A DNA stretch of 64,000 nucleotides. It comes from Aureispira sp. CCB-E (lineage in GTDB: Bacteria > Bacteroidota > Bacteroidia > Chitinophagales > Saprospiraceae). Position 1 is the first letter of the stretch. Every line of letters begins with the position of its first letter. Location: the NCBI RefSeq assembly GCF_031326345.1, contig NZ_CP133671.1, forward strand, positions 4,960,001 to 5,024,000, given 5' to 3'. The notes under the pieces are model-generated. The model saw nothing but the letters and a program-made list of their open reading frames with translations, had not been told where the DNA came from and ran no database searches. The position numbers and the translations under genes are program-made. Of this stretch, positions 34,948-42,782 are shown one piece after another.

Positions 34948-35655
34948 TTACTTAGTTAATAATAAGGTCTGAATGGTATCCACAATTACGGCTTTAAATG
35001 CGTCTAAAGATTTGTATTGATGGGGATTTTGACGAATTTGCTGATATGAAAATGCTCCCTCTGCTTCTGGAAACAGAACAATCGTTTCCCCAAATCTTAA
35101 ATCAAAGAGTTTCATATTCACAAAACAAAAGGAAAAACCGTCAGGGCTTTTAGCGTAAACCCAATCAAAATGATGTTTTTGAGAAGCAAAAATGCCTTGT
35201 GCTGTCAAATAAGGATAATTTCTAGATTGCACAAAAACATCCTCTGAGTAGGTCTCATTTTGGGCAACAACCACGATTGTCAAGCCGTACTGCGGCTCCT
35301 CACTGTCCACTGTAGCAAACTCTCCCACACAAATCCCTTTTAACGTTTTGGTGCTATCTTGTATAGAAAAAGGCATGCTTGCCACTGCATATTCGTACTC
35401 TGCAACAGGAAAAGGACTACAATTTAAAGGGTAAACACTAAAAACTTCTTTGTATTGGGCATACATTTTCTTGTCTTCTTGAAAACGTTCCAAATTCCAT
35501 GTCTCGCTATTTAAATTATCTGCTGCTCTTTTCTCCAGACCTTGCAGTAAGGCAGTTTCTTTTTCATTGCTTTGAGGTGGTTCAGAAGTTGAGCAAGCAC
35601 ACAGCAAACTAAGGCTACCCAACAGCCATAATTTTAGTTGTATAGTTATATTCAT
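34948..35655 (-). CDS. Lipoprotein of unknown function
   Basis: 235 residues. The signal peptide ends in the lipobox LCAC (Cys near 21), so it is a membrane-anchored lipoprotein. The mature part is mixed alpha/beta with no recognised motif; it is Phe/Tyr-rich near 175-200 (DWVYAKSPDGFSFCFVNMKLF). Its ATG overlaps the TGA of the small upstream gene (ATGA, 35652-35655), indicating translational coupling. Function unknown. Confidence 0.82.
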   Translation of the reverse strand: MNITIQLKLWLLGSLSLLCACSTSEPPQSNEKETALLQGLEKRAADNLNSETWNLERFQEDKKMYAQYKEVFSVYPLNCSPFPVAEYEYAVASMPFSIQDSTKTLKGICVGEFATVDSEEPQYGLTIVVVAQNETYSEDVFVQSRNYPYLTAQGIFASQKHHFDWVYAKSPDGFSFCFVNMKLFDLRFGETIVLFPEAEGAFSYQQIRQNPHQYKSLDAFKAVIVDTIQTLLLTK

Positions 35656-35843
35656 TTACTAACTATTATTAATCGGTTGTGAAGCCAATAAGTTGTTGTT
35701 ATTGGATTTAGTGTTTCTTTATTAGCCTTGCCATCCATTTCATATGTCATAACAGCCTTGATCTTTCCTTCCAAATTTTGTGCTGAAAACCAGTAACCAA
35801 TACAGATCAAAACAATTGACACCGATATACCTTTTATGTTCAT
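35652..35843 (-). CDS. Small secreted or anchored protein, coupled to the lipoprotein gene
   Basis: 63 residues with an N-terminal hydrophobic segment (ISVSIVLICIGYWFSAQ) that reads as a signal peptide or anchor, then about 40 polar residues (IKAVMTYEMDGKANKETLN). The 4-bp ATGA overlap with the next gene argues that it is real. The motif MTYEMDGKANKET recalls small periplasmic DUF4412-like starts but is too short to classify. It may be a truncated gene. Confidence 0.6.
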   Translation of the reverse strand: MNIKGISVSIVLICIGYWFSAQNLEGKIKAVMTYEMDGKANKETLNPITTTYWLHNRLIIVSK

Positions 35844-35966
35844 TGATTTATATTTTAGTTTTTAGAATCAATAGTTAGCTTCATTAATACTATATAAAAA
35901 TCCAAGCACAAAGATAAATGACAACCCTGTTTTATAATTGGTAAAATGAGACAGCTTTTAATAAAA

Positions 35967-35996
35967 AAGGATTTGAATGCGTACATCCAAATCCTT
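35967..35996 (-). terminator. Terminator after porT
   Basis: A 13-bp stem with one wobble (arms 35967-35979 and 35984-35996, aaggatttgaatg) and a 4-base loop, followed on the minus strand by a T-run. It lies 35 bp past the porT stop. Confidence 0.85.
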
Positions 35997-36031
35997 CTAT
36001 GCTAATCTATCAAAGATTACATTTTTTATTT

Positions 36032-36769
36032 TTAACCTTCAAAATGCAACGAAATGGCAAAACCTCTAGAAAATAATTTGTCTATTGTAGAAGAAAATGT
36101 AATATTTTCATCTCTAGCATGGATGTCCAAAACGCCATAAGAAAACTTAATTTCTGGTGACAAAATGAAATAAGGGAAAAATACTTGGAATCCAACTCCT
36201 AGTTCAATCGCTAAGTCACTTTGGTTTAATTTTAATAAATCTTCTGCTTTTCGAGAACGAGAATTAGACGCCAAATCAATGCTGTATTTTATTCCACCAA
36301 CGACAAAAACACGGAAATCTTTATAAGGTTTTGATTTGTATCTAAAATGCACAGGAAACTCCAGAAAAACTGACTCTATTCGTTTTTCAACAATAGAATT
36401 ATCCGTCATTACATATTGCAATTTTCGGTCTGCAAACGAAAGTGTTGGCAATAAAAAACGAAAATCAAAACGTTTTCCTAATTTGATATTTGCTACAATC
36501 CCTAAGTTGAACCCTGGTCCATAAAGCGAGTTAATAGTTTTGACAGAATCGTTGTTGATTAGTTGTAAATCTTTCTCTACTCGATACTTAGAAGCGTTAA
36601 AGCCCAACGTAATGCCAAAATAGTAGGATTTTTTAGAAAATTTATTGTCGTAATTAAAAGATCCTTTTTGGGCATTAGAAGCCAATGGAGCTGAAAAAAA
36701 AAGTAGTACAACTACAGCTATTTTGTAGCGGTATAAATTGAACAAATTCCTAATGAAAGCTTTTTGCAT
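36032..36769 (-). CDS. porT: Type IX secretion protein PorT
   Basis: 245 residues. Signal peptide to about SNAQ (residue 34), then an eight-strand-like outer-membrane barrel. The blocks YYFGITLGFNASKY, FLEFPVHFRYKSK, FRVFVVGGIKYSIDLAS and ILSPEIKFSYG match the PorT/SprT pattern as I know it. PorT is needed for the type IX secretion system that exports proteins with C-terminal sorting domains; one such cargo lies at 52103-54058. The start lies inside ubiE (52-bp overlap). The ubiE-porT order is a conserved pair in many Bacteroidota, which strengthens the call. Confidence 0.88.
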   Translation of the reverse strand: MQKAFIRNLFNLYRYKIAVVVLLFFSAPLASNAQKGSFNYDNKFSKKSYYFGITLGFNASKYRVEKDLQLINNDSVKTINSLYGPGFNLGIVANIKLGKRFDFRFLLPTLSFADRKLQYVMTDNSIVEKRIESVFLEFPVHFRYKSKPYKDFRVFVVGGIKYSIDLASNSRSRKAEDLLKLNQSDLAIELGVGFQVFFPYFILSPEIKFSYGVLDIHARDENITFSSTIDKLFSRGFAISLHFEG

Positions 36770-37464
36770 GTTGCGTTTTTTAATCCAATGTTAGTTAATA
36801 AATCTAGAAAGTCTTGCCCTTCGGGAAAGGCTTGAACAGATTCATAGAGATATCCATAGGCTTTTTTGTCTTTTGAAGTTATTTTTCCGATGAAAGGTAA
36901 TATATATTTAAAATACATATTAAACAATTGCTTAAACGGGAACATAGTTGGTTTCGAAAACTCCAAAACTACTAATTTTGAGTTAGGTTGCAAAACTCGC
37001 ACCATATCTCTTAAACCTGCTTCTACATTTGCAAAGTTACGGACACCAAAAGCAACGATTGCTGCATCAAAAGTATTGTCCTCAAATGGCAAATTCTCTG
37101 AATCTCCTTCTTGTAGAGTTATAACGTCATCTATACCTAGTTTTTGTATTTTTTTATTGCCGACTTCTAACATTTTAACAGAAATATCTATTCCTGTAAT
37201 TTTATCAGGATTCAATTGGCGTTTTGCTTCAATTGCCAAATCTCCTGTTCCTGTTGCTACATCCAAAATATTTTTAGGGGCATCTTCTTGTAGAGTTGCA
37301 ATTGCTTTTTTTCTCCAGCTTTTATCAATCCCTAATGACAAAAAATGATTTAGAAAGTCATAGTATTTCGCAATATTATTAAACATAGTCGATACTTGAC
37401 CTTTCTTTTCGGCATTTTCTTCGTATGGTTTTACTTCTTCTGCTTTTACTTCTTTTACGCTCAT
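36718..37464 (-). CDS. ubiE: Demethylmenaquinone methyltransferase
   Basis: 248 residues. It methylates demethylmenaquinone in the last step of menaquinone synthesis (also called menG). Motifs: SLGIDKSWRKKAI near 43, DVATGTGDLAIEAKRQ near 67 (SAM loop), GIDISVKMLEVGNKK near 90, FDAAIVAFGVRNFANVEAGL near 130 and KLVVLEFSKPTMFPFKQLF near 160. The N-terminal 20 residues (SVKEVKAEEVKPYEENAEKK) are a charged tail. Translated together with porT, whose start lies inside it. Confidence 0.95.
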   Translation of the reverse strand: MSVKEVKAEEVKPYEENAEKKGQVSTMFNNIAKYYDFLNHFLSLGIDKSWRKKAIATLQEDAPKNILDVATGTGDLAIEAKRQLNPDKITGIDISVKMLEVGNKKIQKLGIDDVITLQEGDSENLPFEDNTFDAAIVAFGVRNFANVEAGLRDMVRVLQPNSKLVVLEFSKPTMFPFKQLFNMYFKYILPFIGKITSKDKKAYGYLYESVQAFPEGQDFLDLLTNIGLKNATCKKLSLGICSIYTATK

Positions 37465-37565
37465 AGTTTATTGATAATTATATTTTTGTGCAATAGATTC
37501 AAGGCATCTTATCAACCTATCCACAATTTAAACGAAACTAGCCCTTTCAGGTTCATATTTCTTGT

Positions 37566-37573
37566 TATCTTTG
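37566..37573 (+). promoter_or_regulatory. Probable -7 box in the ubiE-engB divergent region
   Basis: TATCTTTG followed by C fits TAnnTTTG, with TTTC 18 bp upstream (37544-37547) as a poor -33. It points towards engB, which begins about 375 bp later, so the leader would be long. A perfect 14-bp palindrome, tctatctagataga (37640-37653), lies in that leader. Confidence 0.35.
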
Positions 37574-37823
37574 CAGGCACAAATTTACTACATTAATTAT
37601 TAATAATCCATAAGGTATTGTGAATTCTTAAACTATATGTCTATCTAGATAGATTCTATACTAGAAAAAATATAAAACTTCCCGTTTATATAATAACGGT
37701 CATCACTTATATTGTGCAAGTTTTTTTGATAGATTTTTGGGTTTTAAACCAAAACTAACAACCTAAAGAACTAATTTTTAAATTATTAAAACAACTTGCA
37801 TTGATTAAATAAAATAAATGCAA

Positions 37824-37890
37824 ATAGTTAGCTACACTGCTATTGTGTCGTATTCCCTACAGTCGTGCAGGTGTCAACTTAGTTAGCAAA
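37824..37890. repeat. Degenerate dispersed-element fragment
   Basis: The words tagttagctacactgctatt, tattccctacagtcgtgcag and cttagttagc are diverged versions of the tagttagctgcgctgct and ccctgcggtcgtgag modules. No clear termini. It lies 59 bp before engB. Confidence 0.55.
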
Positions 37891-37948
37891 AAAAAGAAGC
37901 ACGTTCACATTAGACTGGCAATTATAAATTTATCTAAAATTCAGAAAA

Positions 37949-38572
37949 ATGGAAATCTTTCATTCTAAATATATATCTAGTCATACTAAAATAGAACAAT
38001 GCCCAACCGCAGATCGTCCAGAATATGCTTTTATTGGTCGCTCTAATGTTGGCAAATCGTCTTTAATTAATATGGTTTGCAACAACAAATCATTGGCTAA
38101 AATATCTGGTCAACCTGGAAAAACCCAAACCATCAACTACTACGATGTTGATGACACTTGGTATTTGGTTGATTTGCCCGGATATGGCTATGCACGTATT
38201 GCTCAACGCACTCGTCAAGTTTGGCGCGAAATGATCCATACTTACTTTACTTCTCGTCCGAACTTACAATGCGCTTTTTTATTGATTGATAGCTGTATTC
38301 CTCCACAAGAGAAAGATATTGAATTTGCCAACTGGATGGGAGAAAATCGAGTTCCTTTTGTCATTGTTTTTACCAAAAATGATAAAAAGAAATCGTCCAA
38401 AAACAAGAACTTCTTCCAAGAGTTCAAAAAAGCATTTCTAGAATATTGGAACGAAATGCCACAGACCTTTATTACTTCATCTAAGACAAAAATGGGTCGA
38501 GAACCTATTTTGGAGTTTATAGAAACCCTTAATGAGCAATATTATGACTACGAGGATACCCTAGAGGAGTAA
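37949..38572 (+). CDS. engB: Ribosome-biogenesis GTP-binding protein EngB (YsxC)
   Basis: 207 residues. All five GTPase motifs are visible: GRSNVGKSS (30-38), GKTQTINYY near 58, DLPGYG near 76, FTKNDK near 145 and SSKTKMG near 183. It assists late assembly of the large ribosomal subunit. Cytoplasmic, normal length, with the acidic C-tail seen in Bacteroidota. It stands alone between ubiE (divergent) and the MATE gene. Confidence 0.95.
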   Translation: MEIFHSKYISSHTKIEQCPTADRPEYAFIGRSNVGKSSLINMVCNNKSLAKISGQPGKTQTINYYDVDDTWYLVDLPGYGYARIAQRTRQVWREMIHTYFTSRPNLQCAFLLIDSCIPPQEKDIEFANWMGENRVPFVIVFTKNDKKKSSKNKNFFQEFKKAFLEYWNEMPQTFITSSKTKMGREPILEFIETLNEQYYDYEDTLEE

Positions 38573-38837
38573 GTACTTGTTTTATTATTCCCCCTACACA
38601 AATTTAAGACACCTATACACAAGTACGGTTGACTCCACTAAAATTAATACTTCGTGCGGCTTAGTTTTTAATTGATTCGCTTTTTTCAAAATAATGTTGT
38701 TAGACTATATACAATGCTGTTTAGCACACACATATAGCTATTGTTAAATATGTTATCATTTTTTCACAAAATGAAAGTTAAAAGCGAATACACAAAACAA
38801 CTTTTTGCATTGAGGTAATGTAAAATGATAGACAATT

Positions 38838-40232
38838 TTGAAAACCAACATCTCATACTCAGAAATATTTAAGCTATCCATTCCAATTATGATTGGATCG
38901 GCTGTTCAAAATTTAATTACACTTACCGATACTATTTTCTTAGGTCGAGTAGGCGAAATTGAATTAGGTGCCATTGGTTTGGTCGGTGTATTTTATCTAA
39001 TGATTGCTTCCATTGGGTACAGTTTTTCCAAAGCAGGACAGATTATGATTGCTCGGAGAATGGGAGCACAAGAACTAGACAAAATTGCGCCCATCTATTA
39101 TTCTATGCTAGCTTTTGCCCTTTCTTTGGCACTGTTGCTTTTTTTGTTTATGCAGTTCGGCGGAGATTATTTCTTTGCACTTTTTATCAATAACCAAGAT
39201 ATTTATACTGCTTGTATTGCTTATTTAGATTATCGCTCGGCTGGAATATTTTTTAGTTATGCGGGGGTCATTATTGTTGCCCTCTACACAGGAGTAGCGC
39301 GCACTCAGGTTATTATTTACAATGCTATTGTATTGGGACTCGCTAATATGTTTTTAAACTATGGTTTAATTTTTGGTAAATGGGGTTTTCCTGAAATGGG
39401 TATTGCTGGTGCAGGACTAGCTAGTACCATTGCAGAAGGTCTGGCCTTTATTATTTTTATCGTTTATATCTTATTGGACAAAAAAAACAGAGCATACGGT
39501 ATCTTTGGTCGTAAAGCATTGATCCGATATACTACTATTTTAGACGATAATACAGACGATTTACCACCACCACCGCCGAAAATCAACTTTCAAATTATCA
39601 AAGCTCAGCTCAAATTATCAATGCCTATTGTCTTGCAATCTGTTGTAGGAATGGGCAGTTGGTTTATTTTCTTTATTATTATAGAGGACATGGGAAAAAC
39701 AGAATTAGCCATTTCTAATATCATGAGAGCTGTTTATTTGCTCTTTATGATTCCTTGTTGGGGGTTTGCTTCTAGCATTAATACATTAGCCTCTAATTTG
39801 ATTGGGCAAAACAAGCTAGACGAAGTGTTTGAGGTAACCACTAAGACAGCTATTTTATCCTTTGGTGTGACCATGCTTTGTGCTGCTTCTATGCTTGTGG
39901 CACCAGAAGTAGTTCTTAGAGTAGGGACTGACAACGTCGATTTAATTCAAAAATCCATTCGTTTAACAGGAGTTTTGACCGCTATTTTAGCTTTGTTTTC
40001 TATTGGTGCCATTTATTTTAATGGCTTGGTAGGTACAGGGGCAACGAACCAAGCCCTATTCTTTCAAATTGGCTGTGTTATCTTTTATCTAGCTTATATT
40101 TATATTGTCGTTCATCTCTTAGGTTGTAGTTTAGAAACAGCTTGGATGGCAGAATTTTACTACTGGATTATCTCATTAGCGACATCTATTTGGTACCTTC
40201 GTTCTAAACGTTGGCAAAACATTAAAGTATAA
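38838..40232 (+). CDS. MATE-family efflux transporter
   Basis: 464 residues with 12 transmembrane helices in two MATE repeats. Helix 1 has SIPIMIGSAVQNLITLTDTIF, and the second half begins with LKLSMPIVLQSVVGMGSWF near 255. The central loop has DDLPPPPPKINFQ. It exports cationic drugs or metabolites with Na+ or H+. The start is TTG at 38838: the in-frame upstream codons meet a stop at 38829 and the next ATG would delete most of helix 1, so TTG is the best choice. Substrate unknown. Confidence 0.9.
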   Translation: MKTNISYSEIFKLSIPIMIGSAVQNLITLTDTIFLGRVGEIELGAIGLVGVFYLMIASIGYSFSKAGQIMIARRMGAQELDKIAPIYYSMLAFALSLALLLFLFMQFGGDYFFALFINNQDIYTACIAYLDYRSAGIFFSYAGVIIVALYTGVARTQVIIYNAIVLGLANMFLNYGLIFGKWGFPEMGIAGAGLASTIAEGLAFIIFIVYILLDKKNRAYGIFGRKALIRYTTILDDNTDDLPPPPPKINFQIIKAQLKLSMPIVLQSVVGMGSWFIFFIIIEDMGKTELAISNIMRAVYLLFMIPCWGFASSINTLASNLIGQNKLDEVFEVTTKTAILSFGVTMLCAASMLVAPEVVLRVGTDNVDLIQKSIRLTGVLTAILALFSIGAIYFNGLVGTGATNQALFFQIGCVIFYLAYIYIVVHLLGCSLETAWMAEFYYWIISLATSIWYLRSKRWQNIKV

Positions 40233-40316
40233 CTTTTTCGATCATTGCCATAAAGCAATCTAGCAGCAACAAGCCGTCTCTTTGCAATTCAATACTTGTC
40301 TAAAAAATACGTCCCC

Positions 40317-41018
40317 ATGCTTAATTTTGTACTATCACTATTGCCAGGTATTCTGATTGTTTTGTTTATTTACCACAAAGACAAACACGAAAAAGAACCT
40401 TATCGCTACGTGTTTTTTTGTCTTTTGTTTGGGATGTTAAGTTGTATTCCTGCAATCATGGGGACACTTGCCGTTGAATATGCAATGGGCATGCCTGCCC
40501 CTGCTCAATCTTTAGACTTGAGAGTGGTGGCATTTTATGCCTTCATAGCTGTTGGACTAAGTGAAGAATTGGCAAAATATATTTTTCTACGGTTATACAT
40601 TTATCGCAAAGAAGAATTTGATGAGCCTATGGACGGAATTGTATATGCCGTAATTATTAGCATGGGATTTGCCATCTTAGAAAATGTGCTGTATGTCTAT
40701 GAAGGGGGCTTGAATGTAGCTATTTTAAGAATGTTTACGGCTGTTCCTGGTCATGCTGCTTTTGGTGTCATCATGGGCTATTACATAGGGCTCGCAAAAT
40801 TTCACCCAAGTCCTAGTCAATCATTTCGTTTGCATTTACAAGGCATCTTTTCTGCCGCTCTCGTTCATGGGGCTTATGACTTTTTCTTGTTCCAAAATAA
40901 TTTTATTCTACTTTCTTTTTTAGCCTTTGCCATCTTGATTATAGGAATTTGGATGTCCAACCGACTTATTCATTTGCATTTGGAAAATTCTCCTCATAAT
41001 GAAGAAAACAAGATCTAA
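40317..41018 (+). CDS. PrsW-family intramembrane metalloprotease
   Basis: 233 residues from ATG 40317; a TTG at 40296 would add seven residues. About eight helices. The family signature is complete: KDKHEKEP in the first loop, GLSEELAKY (EExxK) near 90, DEPMDGIVYAVIISMGFAILEN (with the Asp and Glu) near 105-126, VPGHAAFGVIMGYYIGLA (HxxxF type) near 145, and HGAYDFFLF near 188. PrsW of Bacillus cleaves an anti-sigma factor; the target here is unknown. It follows the MATE gene by about 85 bp on the same strand. Confidence 0.88.
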   Translation: MLNFVLSLLPGILIVLFIYHKDKHEKEPYRYVFFCLLFGMLSCIPAIMGTLAVEYAMGMPAPAQSLDLRVVAFYAFIAVGLSEELAKYIFLRLYIYRKEEFDEPMDGIVYAVIISMGFAILENVLYVYEGGLNVAILRMFTAVPGHAAFGVIMGYYIGLAKFHPSPSQSFRLHLQGIFSAALVHGAYDFFLFQNNFILLSFLAFAILIIGIWMSNRLIHLHLENSPHNEENKI

Positions 41019-41294
41019 AGTTGATCAACTTGCGACAATCTTTAATATAAGCCAAAGTTACTTTAAGGTCAAATAATAAGTCCATTTCATCGATACTTCT
41101 TGCTGAATTAACAACATGGTTAAATCCCTTTTAACATACAATTAACATAAAAATATTTACAAAACCTTATACATAAACAACTAAAAAACATACTAAAGCT
41201 CCAAAAGCAATAAATAGAAGCTCTTATACTTGCCTATTAAGCCTCTGAAAGTGTTTTTTTTTGTTAAAAAAAGTTCACCTCCCATATTTTTTAC

Positions 41295-41302
41295 TACTTT
41301 TG
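41295..41302 (+). promoter_or_regulatory. Possible -7 box of the DUF4856-receptor operon
   Basis: TACTTTTG fits TAnnTTTG; GTTCACCT 18-22 bp upstream could be a weak -33 region. Transcription would begin about 220 bp ahead of the GTG start. The 41019-41529 gap otherwise shows only AT-rich sequence, with no recognisable cobalamin or other riboswitch motif. Confidence 0.35.
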
Positions 41303-41529
41303 TGCCGTTAAGCAATTAGTCCCCCTCTATTCAAGCTGTTTTGAATACGCCCTTAATTTTAAATTATACTTTATTCTCATTATTTAGTTAAATCTGCTTG
41401 GATGACAATGTTATAGCCTATTTTAGGTTAAAAACAAACCAACTCCTATAACGAATAATGCGTCTATATTCCTAAATGTTCAAACGAAACACTTTAGTAA
41501 TTAATTAACTATAAATAAAAAATTTTAGC

Positions 41530-42636
41530 GTGTTTAGTAACCACAACTTCATTGCATTTCTTGCAGTAACATTGCTTTGTTTTTTCTCCTGTGAAAAAAA
41601 AGAAATTATTTACGATGTTCCTAGTTCTTACAACTTTGAAAACGTCAATTACGAAGGTCAAAACCAGCGCATTGAAATGCTTACTGAGTTTATGGCTTAT
41701 GTCAAATCAGCGAGTAATGCGGGTATCTCAACTATCAGCAAAGCAACAATGCTGAACATGTATCAAAACACCAATGCTCCTTTTTCTAATCCAGCCCTCA
41801 ATCAAGCTTCGACTCAACTAAAAAATAAGACACATCCTGAAGCACAGTTTTATGCAGAGGACTTAATTGAAGAATTAGAAATTGTTAGCCAAAACATGAA
41901 TGTGGCAGCAAGTGTAGGCAACTCTGGTGTAATGGTTGATGCGGCTTCTGGTGGTCGCTATTTACTAAACGAAAATGGTGTAGAATTAGGGCAAGTTTTA
42001 GAAAAACTCTTGGTTGGTGCCACATTTTATTATCAAATCACTCAAGTTTATCTAGGTGAAAATAAAATTAACACTGACAACAAAGGTGTGATAGCAGGAC
42101 GAGGTACTAATATGGAACACCACTGGGATGAAGCATTTGGCTATTTTGGAGTTCCAAAAGATTTTCCCTCTACAACAAGTGACTTGCTTTACTTAGGCAA
42201 TTATTCGGACAAAACCAATAGTATTATCGGCTCTAACTCTAAAATCATGGATGAGTTTTTGAAAGGACGTGCTGCTATTTCGGCAAAAGATTATCCGACA
42301 AGAGATAGTGCTCGTGTTTCTTTGAAAAAATCTTTTGAAATCTTAATGGCTGCGACTAGTATTTCTTTCCTAAATGATGCCAAAGCCAATGTTTCTAGAT
42401 TAGCACTTTATTATCATAATCTAAGCAAAGCTTATGGCAATATTATGGGGTTGAGGTATGGAGCTTATACCACCCTATCGGACGCAGAAATAGATCTAAT
42501 ATTAACTTATATAGGTGGCAGTCCTGATCCTTTAGATGCCGACTTTTATAATGCTTCAGGTCAAAACATAGATAAAGCTATTGATGCGATTGCCGATGCT
42601 TTCTCCGATCTAACAGCTGTAAAAAATAGCTTATAA
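41530..42636 (+). CDS. DUF4856 lipoprotein
   Basis: 368 residues starting at GTG 41530, the only start that gives the full signal peptide (MFSNHNFIAFLAVTLLCFFSCEK, lipobox FFSC at about residue 21). The mature protein has the DUF4856 features: YNFENVNYEGQNQRIEMLTEF near 35, HHWDEAFGYFGVPKDFP near 200 (the key HHWDEAFGY block), and FLKGRAAISAKDY near 240. DUF4856 is often found beside imelysin-like proteins and TonB receptors and is suspected to act in iron or cofactor uptake, but the ligand is unproven. It forms an operon with the receptor 147 bp downstream. No imelysin gene is present here. Confidence 0.88.
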   Translation: MFSNHNFIAFLAVTLLCFFSCEKKEIIYDVPSSYNFENVNYEGQNQRIEMLTEFMAYVKSASNAGISTISKATMLNMYQNTNAPFSNPALNQASTQLKNKTHPEAQFYAEDLIEELEIVSQNMNVAASVGNSGVMVDAASGGRYLLNENGVELGQVLEKLLVGATFYYQITQVYLGENKINTDNKGVIAGRGTNMEHHWDEAFGYFGVPKDFPSTTSDLLYLGNYSDKTNSIIGSNSKIMDEFLKGRAAISAKDYPTRDSARVSLKKSFEILMAATSISFLNDAKANVSRLALYYHNLSKAYGNIMGLRYGAYTTLSDAEIDLILTYIGGSPDPLDADFYNASGQNIDKAIDAIADAFSDLTAVKNSL

Positions 42637-42782
42637 ATTCATTATTATTAATCTACCAATCTAGTAGGAATTGAATAGAAAATGTTCCCATCTTTTATTC
42701 AAAACTCAAAGTGTAAAAAACCATTCTTTTGTATTGGTTTCTTATCAGCCTATTCCTACAATAATAACAGAACTATTAAATT

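Noticed and set aside
41019-41529. Riboswitch ahead of the DUF4856-receptor operon
   Set aside because: No cobalamin, TPP, FMN or SAM core motif could be found by eye in the leader.
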